Translations under genes and position numbers: made by a program
Assembly: GCA_028287725.1 (NCBI GenBank)
Contig: JAQBPC010000688.1
Coordinates: 1-5,575 of the forward strand
From: Chloroflexota bacterium
GTDB taxonomy: Bacteria > Chloroflexota > UBA5177 > JANWHV01
Direction: 5' to 3'
DNA length: 5,575 nt
The notes under the pieces: model-generated
The model's input: only the letters and a program-made list of their open reading frames with translations
The model's database searches: none
What the model was told of the DNA's origin: nothing
In this document: positions 1-5,267 of the stretch, piece by piece
How the letters are laid out: each line of letters begins with the position of its first letter
Position numbering within the stretch: the stretch's first letter is position 1

Positions 1-2
1 CG

Positions 3-278
3 ATGGTCACGGTCGCCGACCTGGATGTCGTTTCGTCAAACGGATATGTGACGCTGTCCGGCACGGCTGCCTCCGCCAGCAGCAAGTACGCGGCCGAGGG
101 CGCGGCGTACCGCATGTTTGGAGTGCGCGACGTGACGAATGACATCGTCGTGGATCTCACGGCCATCACCCTCCGCAGTGACGATGCCGTTCAGGCGGAC
201 GTACGCAGCGCGATCGCCCTGTGGACCGCAGGGTGCCGCTCGATCGGGCGGGCGTGGCGGCAGATCGCGGCATTGTGA
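3..278 (+). CDS. BON-domain protein, 5' part (cut by window edge, frameshifted at its 3' end)
   Basis: This is the visible upstream part of a protein built from repeated BON domains, a small periplasmic or membrane-associated fold (OsmY type) thought to bind phospholipid or other surfaces. Residues 1-50 form most of one BON domain: VTVADLDV, then GYVTLSGTA, then FGVRDVTNDIVV, which is the usual strand / G-x-V-x-L-x-G / GV-x-x-V-x-N pattern. The N-terminal helix of that domain is missing, so the gene almost certainly begins before the window and the ATG at position 3 is probably not the true start. A second BON domain starts near residue 60 (SDDAVQADVRSAIAL). After about position 220 this frame loses similarity and reads unlike a BON protein to its stop at 278. 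The proper continuation is one base back, in the ORF at 221-604. A single missing base (a G would restore CTG-GTG-GAC) explains the break. It could be a true mutation or a sequence error. Confidence 0.75.
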   Translation: MVTVADLDVVSSNGYVTLSGTAASASSKYAAEGAAYRMFGVRDVTNDIVVDLTAITLRSDDAVQADVRSAIALWTAGCRSIGRAWRQIAAL

Positions 279-604
279 CACTTACAGGGAGCGTCGACTA
301 CAACTTCCAGCGCGAAGCCGTTGAGCATGATGCGATTCGGTTGGCCGGGGTAAGGGAAGTGGCCAATCTGATCGCTGTGTCGTCCTTTGAAATGCTCGCC
401 AGTGACGCCGCCGACCGCATTGCTCTGGCATTCGAACGGAATGCCGAGCTGGCTGACGACGAGGTAAGCGTGACGATCGAGGGTGCCACGGTGACGCTGG
501 GAGGCACCGTACGCACCTGGAGCGAGTACGGTGAGGCTGAGGCGGCCGCCTGGCGCGCACCCGGCGTCGGTGAGGTCGTAAACAACCTCCTCGTGACGGA
601 CTGA
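221..604 (+). CDS. BON-domain protein, 3' part (continuation after a one-base frameshift)
   Basis: This frame completes the protein begun at the window edge. Residues 1-53 carry the rest of BON domain 2 (DRGIVTLTGSVDYNFQR, then LAGVREVANLIAV). Residues about 61-127 are a full third BON domain: a helix ASDAADRIALAFERNAEL, VSVTIEGATVTLGGTV, and PGVGEVVNNLLV just before the TGA stop. The annotated start is a GTG lying inside BON domain 2 with no convincing ribosome binding site, so this is unlikely to be an independent gene. Read together with the upstream piece, the protein has at least three tandem BON domains, a common arrangement for stress-related periplasmic or cytoplasmic proteins. No signal peptide can be judged because the true N-terminus is outside the window. 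Confidence 0.78.
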   Translation: MDRRVPLDRAGVAADRGIVTLTGSVDYNFQREAVEHDAIRLAGVREVANLIAVSSFEMLASDAADRIALAFERNAELADDEVSVTIEGATVTLGGTVRTWSEYGEAEAAAWRAPGVGEVVNNLLVTD

Positions 605-851
605 GTCGAGGCTATATCGATGGACGGGCGGCGCGGAAGCGTGCCGCGCTGTCCTCGCCACTCGCCCATTGCGCTGGAGCCAGATGCCTAAAGTGAGTTA
701 TCGGACCGAGACGATGACACTAAAAGTTTGAGTCTATTAGTTGCACGAAGACCGATACGACAGTCGAGGTCGGGTCTGACCAGATTGATGCGAGATACCC
801 TTGTGGCCCACGGGAACTACGCATTCCCTTGCCGGCGCAGACACAAAACGA
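605..851. other. Intergenic stretch after the BON gene
   Basis: About 250 bases without a supported gene. Apart from the hairpin at 622-654 I see a relatively AT-rich patch at about 705-745 and a 5-bp inverted repeat GGGAA/TTCCC (812-816 and 824-828). A promoter for the small ORF at 852 could lie here, but I find no pair of -35/-10 boxes good enough to call. Confidence 0.4.
622..654 (+). terminator. Possible terminator hairpin after the BON gene
   Basis: GCGCGG (631-636) pairs with CCGCGC (644-649) around a 7-nt loop. An outer GGAC (622-625) pairs with GTCC (651-654) across an unequal internal bulge. It lies 18 bases after the BON stop codon. There is no T-run after the stem, so a rho-independent terminator is only a possibility. 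Confidence 0.35.
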
Positions 852-1031
852 ATGACACTGAATTTCATCGACCGCAAGCTCGGAGACGTCTTCTTCGCCA
901 TCTCCAGGGAGGTCCTGCTCAAGGTCTACGCCCAGTTGACTGACGGCATCGTGCTGTGCATCGACTTCGCGGCGTCTGGGCTCGACGTGACCGGCGCGAC
1001 AGTGGTCGAACAGCCAGGCGTGCGTCGATAG
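852..1031 (+). CDS. Small hypothetical protein, 59 aa, unrecognised
   Basis: I do not recognise this protein. The ATG-started frame begins MTLNFIDRKLGDVFFAI. It has a helical-looking N-terminal half with spaced hydrophobics (ISREVLLKVYAQL) and a second half (GIVLCIDFAASGLDVTGATVV) that could form strands. The reason to keep it is composition: 49 of 59 sense codons end in G or C, as expected for a real gene in this GC-rich genome. The frame stays open upstream to a TTG at 801, but codon use there is less biased, so ATG 852 is the better start. Against it, no Shine-Dalgarno is visible before 852. Its TAG stop lies inside the first copy of the 27-bp tandem repeat. There is no signal peptide or membrane segment. 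It may be a genuine small protein or a relic of a larger gene. Confidence 0.42.
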   Translation: MTLNFIDRKLGDVFFAISREVLLKVYAQLTDGIVLCIDFAASGLDVTGATVVEQPGVRR

Positions 1032-1077
1032 AACTACAGTTGTACTAATAGTCGATAGAACTACAGTTGTACTAATA
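1024..1077. repeat. Perfect 27-bp tandem direct repeat (two copies)
   Basis: Bases 1024-1050 and 1051-1077 are identical over 27 bp, and the following G (1078) extends the match by one. Each copy contains GATAGAACTACAGTTGTACT, with a near-palindromic centre. The exact identity points to a recent duplication or to selection for two binding sites. The repeat ends 28 bases before the HdeD start codon, inside its likely promoter region. Confidence 0.9.
1035..1071 (+). promoter_or_regulatory. Tandem operator-like dyads TACA-GT-TGTA before HdeD
   Basis: The same 10-bp dyad, TACAGTTGTA, occurs at 1035-1044 and 1062-1071, centre-to-centre 27 bp. TACA-NN-TGTA is the known core of operators bound by CopY/BlaI/MecI-type winged-helix repressors, and the flanking AC before the core also fits that pattern. 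A weak promoter can be drawn through it: TTGTAC (1040-1045), a 16-bp spacer, TACAGT (1062-1067). In that reading the second dyad covers the -10 box, as in simple repression. The sequence shows the dyads. The repressor family and the promoter are inference, and no such regulator gene is in the window. Confidence 0.45.
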
Positions 1078-1105
1078 GCGGAACATCGACAAAAGGAGCC
1101 GACAG

Positions 1106-1681
1106 ATGCTTGACATGTTTAGACGCAACTGGTGGACATTTGCAGTTCAAGGCGTGGCCGCCGTGATCTTCGGCATTCTGACTATCATTTGGCCTGGGAC
1201 AAGCCTGCGGGTGATGATCGCTTTGTTCGGCGCCTTCGCCGTGGTGACCGGGGTTATGCTCGCGGCGGCCTCTTTCGACGCCGCCAGGCGACGCCTGCAC
1301 TGGGGTTCGCTGCTGGCCGCCGGTGTCTTGGGCGTTGTTGTCGGCCTGGTGACCTGGTTCTGGCCTGGACTGACCGCGCTGGCCGTGCTCTATCTGGTGG
1401 TGGCGTGGGCGCTCGTGACAGGCGTCCTGTATATCGTCGCATCGCTCGAGTTTAGGGACGTAATCCAACATGCGTGGCTCTTGACGCTCGCCGGCGTGCT
1501 TTCGGTCGCGCTGGCCGTGGTGCTCGCGGTCGACCCCCGGTCCGGCATCCTGAGCCTGGTGTGGGTGGTCGGAATCTACGCGGTAATCGGCGGTATCTCC
1601 GCGCTGACCTTCGCCTTCCGCCTCCGCGGCCAGCAGCAAAGCGTGAGCAGCACTGCCTCGCGCCTGGCGCACTCGACCTGA
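1106..1681 (+). CDS. HdeD / DUF308 family membrane protein
   Basis: A 191-residue integral inner-membrane protein of the DUF308 family, whose best known member is the E. coli acid-resistance protein HdeD; the molecular activity of the family is not established. Six hydrophobic segments are clear, at about 10-29, 32-55, 66-86, 90-113, 123-142 and 147-171. They form three helical hairpins, each with the family's Pro-Gly turn or a variant: IIWPG (27-31), WFWPG (84-88) and VDPRSG (142-147). This threefold internal repeat and the length are typical for the family. Short basic ends (RRN near the N-terminus, RLRG near the C-terminus) flank the membrane part. The start is well supported by AAGGAG at 1093-1098, seven bases before ATG. 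The gene follows the tandem operator-like repeat, which suggests repressor control. A hairpin after the stop separates it from the sedolisin gene. A role in acid or envelope stress is inferred from the family name only. Confidence 0.88.
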   Translation: MLDMFRRNWWTFAVQGVAAVIFGILTIIWPGTSLRVMIALFGAFAVVTGVMLAAASFDAARRRLHWGSLLAAGVLGVVVGLVTWFWPGLTALAVLYLVVAWALVTGVLYIVASLEFRDVIQHAWLLTLAGVLSVALAVVLAVDPRSGILSLVWVVGIYAVIGGISALTFAFRLRGQQQSVSSTASRLAHST

Positions 1682-1694
1682 TTTTCACACAGCA

Positions 1695-1733
1695 GCGCCC
1701 TCATCGGCGGTTCATCATCCGTGGTGAGGGCGC
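1695..1733 (+). terminator. Terminator-like hairpin after HdeD
   Basis: GCGCCCTCATC (1695-1705) pairs with GGTGAGGGCGC (1723-1733): an 11-bp stem with one T-G wobble and a 17-nt loop, 13 bases after the HdeD stop codon. The tail (CAACTATAACC) is not T-rich, so termination would be imperfect. It probably limits read-through into the sedolisin gene. A -10-like TATAAC at 1738-1743 follows directly, but I see no good -35 partner. Confidence 0.55.
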
Positions 1734-1785
1734 CAACTATAACCCGTACCGCACGCGGTGAAGTTGCGCACTGAGGAGGAGACTG

Positions 1786-3006
1786 ATGACACATCGACCT
1801 GTCAGTATCGCACTGGCCGCGCACGAGGCGGAGTACCGGCAGCAGCGGTGGCGGCTTTGGCTGGCCGCAGCGCTGCTGCTAAGTGTGACAACTACGTTGC
1901 GGCCCGGCGGTCAGACAGGGGCCGTGGCGGCCGGCTCCGGCTCCAACCAACCCACCGGCTATGTGCCAAATCAATTGATGAGCGCGTACGACATTCAGCC
2001 GTTGTACCGGCAAGGTTTCAACGGCCAAGGTCAGACTATCGCGTTCATCGAAATCGACGGCATCGACGCGAGCGATCTCACGCATTTCGACAGCTCCTTC
2101 AAACTGCCGAGCGCGCAGCTCCAGGTGTTCGTCCCCAAGGGAACGAACGGCACGCTTGACCCCGGTCCAGAGACGACTCTGGATCTCGAGTACGCCCACG
2201 CCATCGCCCCCGCGGCCAGGTTGAGAGTGTACGAGGTTATCCGTGTCGGCGATTTCGTGAACTATTCAGGTGCCCTCGCGGATGCGGTGCGGAGCGCGCT
2301 GGCCGGCGGCGCCACGGAACTCAGCATATCGCTGCGCGGCACGGGAAGTATATTCTGCTCCACTAGCTGGGCTTCTCGCAACCTGCACCCGGCGTTGCAA
2401 CAGGCGGCAAATAGCGGAGTCCCGGTCTTCGCAGCATCCGGCGACGATGGGGATCTGCCCTGCAATTCCGCCGCTGCGATTCTGCCGGGCACCGTGTATC
2501 CCGCGTCTGACCCGAACGTTACCGCCGTGGGCGGCACGACGCTGACTATCACTCCGAGCGGCGGTTACGGCGGCGAGACCGCCTGGTCCGGCAGCGGCGG
2601 CGGCATTTCCACCGACTTCAAGCGTCCCAGCTGGCAGGTCGGCTCATCCGAAATCGGTTCCAACCGTGGCATTCCTGATGTCGCATGGGATGCTGACGCG
2701 GCCAGCGGTGTCCCTGTATACCTCCAGGGAGCATGGAAGCAGGTCGGCGGGACAAGCCTGGGCGCGCCCTGCTGGGCGGCCATGTGGGCTCTGGCCTCGC
2801 AATATCATCACGAGCGCACCGGGAAAAACCTCGGTTACGCAAACCCGCTCATCTACCGTCTTGCGAACGGTGCAAGCTACCATCAGCTCTTCCACGATAT
2901 CACCAGTGGCGACAACGGTAGCTATCAGGCCGGCCCGGGCTGGGACGCAGTAACCGGCTGGGGCTCCCCGGACGCGAACAAGCTTGTCCATGCGCTCACC
3001 CCGTGA
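1786..3006 (+). CDS. Secreted sedolisin (family S53 serine-carboxyl peptidase) lacking the pro-domain
   Basis: A secreted endopeptidase of 406 residues. S53 enzymes hydrolyse proteins, usually at acid pH, with a Ser-Glu-Asp triad on a subtilisin-like fold. The triad is visible: Glu129 and Asp133 in ETTLD, and Ser324 in GGTSLGAP (the family usually has SGTS). The oxyanion Asp220 lies in AASGDDGD. The C-terminal calcium site is present as Asp371-Ile372 with Gly383, Gly385 and Asp387 in AGPGWDAVTGWG. The N-terminus has a charged stretch ending RQQRWR, a hydrophobic core LWLAAALLLSV and a possible cleavage site after AVA (residue 48), so export is likely; there is no lipobox. The catalytic domain begins almost at once (YVPNQLMSAYDIQPLY, residues 60-74), so the pro-domain of nearly 200 residues found in most sedolisins is absent. 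The start is supported by AGGAGGA at 1774-1780. It lies 104 bp after HdeD and may be transcribed separately. Confidence 0.93.
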   Translation: MTHRPVSIALAAHEAEYRQQRWRLWLAAALLLSVTTTLRPGGQTGAVAAGSGSNQPTGYVPNQLMSAYDIQPLYRQGFNGQGQTIAFIEIDGIDASDLTHFDSSFKLPSAQLQVFVPKGTNGTLDPGPETTLDLEYAHAIAPAARLRVYEVIRVGDFVNYSGALADAVRSALAGGATELSISLRGTGSIFCSTSWASRNLHPALQQAANSGVPVFAASGDDGDLPCNSAAAILPGTVYPASDPNVTAVGGTTLTITPSGGYGGETAWSGSGGGISTDFKRPSWQVGSSEIGSNRGIPDVAWDADAASGVPVYLQGAWKQVGGTSLGAPCWAAMWALASQYHHERTGKNLGYANPLIYRLANGASYHQLFHDITSGDNGSYQAGPGWDAVTGWGSPDANKLVHALTP

Positions 3007-3181
3007 GCGCTGCCCAAGCAATGTGGCGAAAGCGTTTCACTCGCGATGAAATTGAGTGCGACATTTGGTTCTTCCGGTAGCCCGCATTCCGCGGCAGATC
3101 GCAGACGAAGGTCCTTCACAGCAAGCCTATCCGTAACGTGGGCACGCGGCGGTACATCACCTTAGATTTGTGAGCGATAGG
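3007..3181. other. Intergenic gap between sedolisin and permease genes
   Basis: About 175 bases with no gene. The only structure seen is a weak inverted repeat, CACTC (3039-3043) with GAGTG (3055-3059), too short to call a terminator. No clear promoter boxes were found. Confidence 0.4.
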
Positions 3182-4399
3182 ATGACAGCTCTCGATGAAC
3201 GCATGTACACACAGTGGCGCCTGGCCCTGACCGTCATCCTGACGCTTTTGGCCGGCGGCCTACTGGCCGCGCTGCTTTATGTGACTGCCGCGCGCTTTGG
3301 CGACCTGATCAGCCTGTACTTCGAAGCATGGGTGGTGCAGTTCGTCCTTGCACCCGCGGTGGACTTCCTCTGTAAGCATCGCTGGCGCCGAGCGCCCGCG
3401 GCAGGCGCGGTCTATCTTGGCACGCTGATGTTGGTGGCCGGCATTCTAATCTGGATCGTGCCGCTATTTGTTGTCCCCCTGGAAGATCTCGCCAGGCGCC
3501 TGCTGGCACAGCTTGGCACACTGGATATTCCGTCGCTGGAAGCGCAAATGCTGCGATTCATTGGCGAGCATGCGCCGCGCTCGCTGCAGGGTCCGCTCGA
3601 CGCGGCGGTGATGCAAGGCGCCGGCCAGCTGCGCGGGCTTTCGAACAACCTGGGAAAGGATCTGCTCGCAGTCGCCTCAGCTGTGACCGCGCCCACCATT
3701 TCCAATACATTCAACCTGGTCGGGAATGCCCTGAGCATCCTGCTGTCGCTGTTCACGGTGCTAATCCTTTCCTTCTTCATGATGACCCTGGGCCGTCCAT
3801 TTGTGAAGAGGGGGCGTTCCTACCTGCCTCGTTCCCTCGACCCCGATATCGACGCCGTGCACGACGTGATCAGCAGAGCCTTTGGTGGCTTCGTCCGCGG
3901 CCAGCTGATTCTGTCCACCGTCTACGGGGTGGCAATCGCCGCGATCCTGCTGGTATTCTCGCTTGTGCCCGGAAGTGGCGGCCAACTGGCGTCCTACGCC
4001 GCGCTTGCCGGCATCCTTGGCGGATCGATCATGATCATTCCGGCCATCGGATCCATACTCTCCATGGTTCCACCAATCCTTGTGGGTGCAGTTGCCCTGC
4101 CAGACTGGCCGCATCGCATCGCACTGATCGTGGCCATCTGGGCAGTTAACGTAGTGGTGTCGGACGTGCTGGGACCGCGCGTGATGAGCCATTCAGTCGG
4201 CATCAACCCCATCTTGAGCTTTGGCGCGCTGATCGCCGGCGCAAAGCTCGGGGGTATTCTGGGCGCGTTCTTTGCCGCGCCCGTCCTCGCGGTGCTGCTT
4301 GTAGTGCTGGAGCGGATCTACCTGCACCTGACGCATCGGGTGGTTCCTGAAGTCGCCACGGCGCCAGCCTCGCCTCAACGGCAGACTTCGGATTGTTAG
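3182..4399 (+). CDS. AI-2E family transporter (PerM/TqsA-type permease)
   Basis: A 405-residue inner-membrane permease of the AI-2E transporter family (formerly UPF0118). Members include TqsA, which exports the quorum signal AI-2, and others linked to Na+/H+ exchange, so the substrate cannot be read from sequence. Layout: one hydrophobic helix at about 14-35, further membrane segments at 41-60 and 74-99, a soluble helical stretch at about 100-180, then a membrane bundle from about 181 to 380. Family marks are GGFVRGQ (235-241), IPAIGS (286-291) with PP at 297-298, LGP (330-332), INP (341-343) and the glycine-rich AGAKLGGILGAFFAAPV (352-368). Length is normal. The start is uncertain: the frame also opens at a GTG at 3170 and has an ATG at 3203. 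None has a strong ribosome site, and ATG 3182 is preferred because a weak GAG lies about 8 bases before it. The last ~10 codons run into DUF2252-derived DNA, so the C-terminal tail may be altered. Confidence 0.9.
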   Translation: MTALDERMYTQWRLALTVILTLLAGGLLAALLYVTAARFGDLISLYFEAWVVQFVLAPAVDFLCKHRWRRAPAAGAVYLGTLMLVAGILIWIVPLFVVPLEDLARRLLAQLGTLDIPSLEAQMLRFIGEHAPRSLQGPLDAAVMQGAGQLRGLSNNLGKDLLAVASAVTAPTISNTFNLVGNALSILLSLFTVLILSFFMMTLGRPFVKRGRSYLPRSLDPDIDAVHDVISRAFGGFVRGQLILSTVYGVAIAAILLVFSLVPGSGGQLASYAALAGILGGSIMIIPAIGSILSMVPPILVGAVALPDWPHRIALIVAIWAVNVVVSDVLGPRVMSHSVGINPILSFGALIAGAKLGGILGAFFAAPVLAVLLVVLERIYLHLTHRVVPEVATAPASPQRQTSDC

Positions 4400-4522
4400 C
4401 CGGCCGCCGCTGATCGCGCCTATCGACAACCTGCCGGACGTAGCGCGCGGTGCATTCGAGGAGATGATGCGCGGCTACTTGCACAGTTCGGCAGATCCTT
4501 ATCGTCCGATCGCCGTGCTCCG
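4371..4522 (+). pseudogene. DUF2252 remnant, upstream piece in a different frame
   Basis: Reading positions that are multiples of three (codon start 4380) gives GRLRIVSRPPLIAPIDNL followed by PDVARGAFEEMMRGY. This matches my recollection of the DUF2252 segment '..G-x-x-RI-x-x-PPLI-x-P..' that precedes the conserved DRR-LLE-x-Y and VGVGSVG region. This frame is closed upstream by TGA at 4329-4331 and overlaps the last 29 bases of the permease gene in another frame. Between about 4479 and 4492 similarity passes to the frame of the next piece (GRSLSSDRRAPLERYDLV). The first half of the DUF2252 domain is gone. This is a scar of a lost gene, not a coding region that could be expressed as it stands. 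Confidence 0.55.
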
Positions 4523-4843
4523 TTGGAGCGCTATGACCTGGTGCATCTGGCACAAAAGGTCGTGAGTGTGGGGAGCGTGGGTATCCGCTGCTGGATCGCG
4601 CTGATGCTGGGTCGCGACCGTGCGGATCTCCTTTTCCTGCAGGTGAAGGAGGCAGTGGGCGCGGTGCTGGAACCGTATGCCGGGACGATTGAGCATGCGA
4701 ACCACAGACAACGTGTGGCGGACGGGCAGCGGCTGACTCAGGCGATTGGAAATATTTTCCTGGGATGGAATCGCTTCACGGGACTCGATGGAATAGGATC
4801 TTCGCCAGACGACATAAGCGGAGCCAGTAGCCCACCACCTTGA
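4523..4843 (+). pseudogene. DUF2252 domain fragment (106-codon ORF)
   Basis: The ORF encodes an internal piece of a DUF2252 protein, a family of uncharacterised proteins of roughly 400-470 residues with a kinase/phosphotransferase-like fold. Recognisable family sequence includes LERYDLVHLAQKVVSVGSVG, RCWIALMLGRD, LFLQVKEAVGAVLEPY, QRVADGQRL and IFLGWNRFTGLDG. After residue ~90 the match stops; the expected 'RDFYVRQLRDxKGS' survives only as broken pieces in other frames (for example RRHKRSQ around 4810-4831). The C-terminal 'ARAHARSGD' region is missing. The apparent start is a TTG without a ribosome binding site, and DUF2252 similarity extends upstream of it in this frame (GRSLSSDRRAP). Truncation at both ends and at least two frame changes mark it as a pseudogene. 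If an annotation calls it a gene, it should be labelled 'DUF2252 family protein, fragment'. Confidence 0.8.
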
Positions 4844-5103
4844 TCACACTATCGGCCGGACCTCCCAGGGAACTGTGAGGCAGATACCGCTTCGCGCATT
4901 GCAGCGTTCGTTGGCGCTGCAATGCGCGATATGCCAGGTGGGCCCGTTCCTTCGTGTGTGCCCAGCCGCGGCGTGTGCAGGCGTCTGCGCGCCGCATGAA
5001 CGCTCAACATGCCGTCGAACCGCGCCGCCGGTGTGCTCCGGTGCAGCCGCGCACTGGAACGCGGCGCAATTCCTGAGGCACATGGCCGCCGTTGACTCCG
5101 GTC
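4844..5103. other. Non-coding stretch after the DUF2252 remnant
   Basis: About 260 bases where no frame on either strand gives a recognisable protein. Minus-strand ORFs here are rich in Arg, Ala, Cys and His and look like GC-driven open frames. It holds the 15-bp inverted repeat at 4892-4929 and a minor hairpin, GCCGCG (5046-5051) with CGCGGC (5060-5065). It may be partly eroded 3' DUF2252 DNA, but I cannot trace the similarity. Confidence 0.5.
4892..4929. repeat. Perfect 15-bp inverted repeat with 8-nt loop
   Basis: TCGCGCATTGCAGCG (4892-4906) and CGCTGCAATGCGCGA (4915-4929) are exact reverse complements separated by TTCGTTGG. As RNA this is a very stable hairpin. No T-tract follows on either strand. 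It could act as a transcript end or block between the permease/DUF2252 region and the next unit, or be a REP-like palindromic element. Confidence 0.85.
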
Positions 5104-5132
5104 TTGACAGGCGGGCACCGGCTGCGTATGCT
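5104..5132 (+). promoter_or_regulatory. Sigma70-type promoter for the racemase-family gene
   Basis: A perfect -35 box TTGACA (5104-5109), an ideal 17-bp spacer and a -10 box TATGCT (5127-5132, 4 of 6 consensus) point downstream. Transcription would start near 5139, giving a leader of about 130 nt before the ATG at 5268. This is the best promoter in the window. Confidence 0.65.
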
Positions 5133-5138
5133 CTGAGA

Positions 5139-5147
5139 GAACGGTTC
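5139..5147. promoter_or_regulatory. Possible operator palindrome at the transcription start
   Basis: GAAC-G-GTTC is a perfect 9-bp palindrome lying exactly where the promoter at 5104-5132 would start transcription. The CCGGTTTC that follows partly repeats the right half. A repressor site at +1 is plausible for a catabolic gene, but 9 bp is short and no regulator is visible, so this is inference. Confidence 0.25.
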
Positions 5148-5206
5148 CGGTTTCGATTGCTGAACTGCGCTGACGACGCAGAAGAGACGAGAGCGGGTGC
5201 CGGCGC

Positions 5207-5241
5207 CGCCACGCACACAGCGTGGCGCGTTGGTTTTGTGT
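5207..5241 (+). terminator. Leader hairpin followed by T-rich tract (attenuator-like)
   Basis: CGCCACGC (5207-5214) pairs perfectly with GCGTGGCG (5220-5227) around the loop ACACA. Two bases later comes a T-rich tract (8 T in the 12 bases 5230-5241). The structure lies inside the predicted untranslated leader, 26 bases before the start codon of the racemase-family gene. It has the shape of an intrinsic terminator, so it could attenuate expression; it could also end a transcript arriving from upstream. Confidence 0.45.
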
Positions 5242-5267
5242 GCCGTGTGGGGAGGGAGCAATACGCC

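Noticed and set aside
213..225. Programmed -1 ribosomal frameshift at the BON break
   Set aside because: The sequence around GCCCTGTGG does not fit an X-XXY-YYZ slippery site, and a single lost base is the simpler explanation.
191..661. Minus-strand open frames across the BON region
   Set aside because: They have no recognisable motifs and lie opposite clear BON-domain coding sequence.
1061..1672. Long minus-strand open frame (203 codons) opposite the HdeD gene
   Set aside because: Its translation is rich in His, Gln, Asp, Arg and Pro with no domain pattern, while the + strand frame encodes a clear membrane protein. It is a shadow of that gene.
3039..3059. Weak inverted repeat CACTC/GAGTG after the sedolisin gene
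   Set aside because: A 5-bp stem with an 11-nt loop and no T-tract is expected by chance, so I did not call a terminator.
3761..4192. Minus-strand 143-codon frame inside the permease gene
   Set aside because: It is antisense to conserved AI-2E family motifs and its translation is low-complexity polar sequence.
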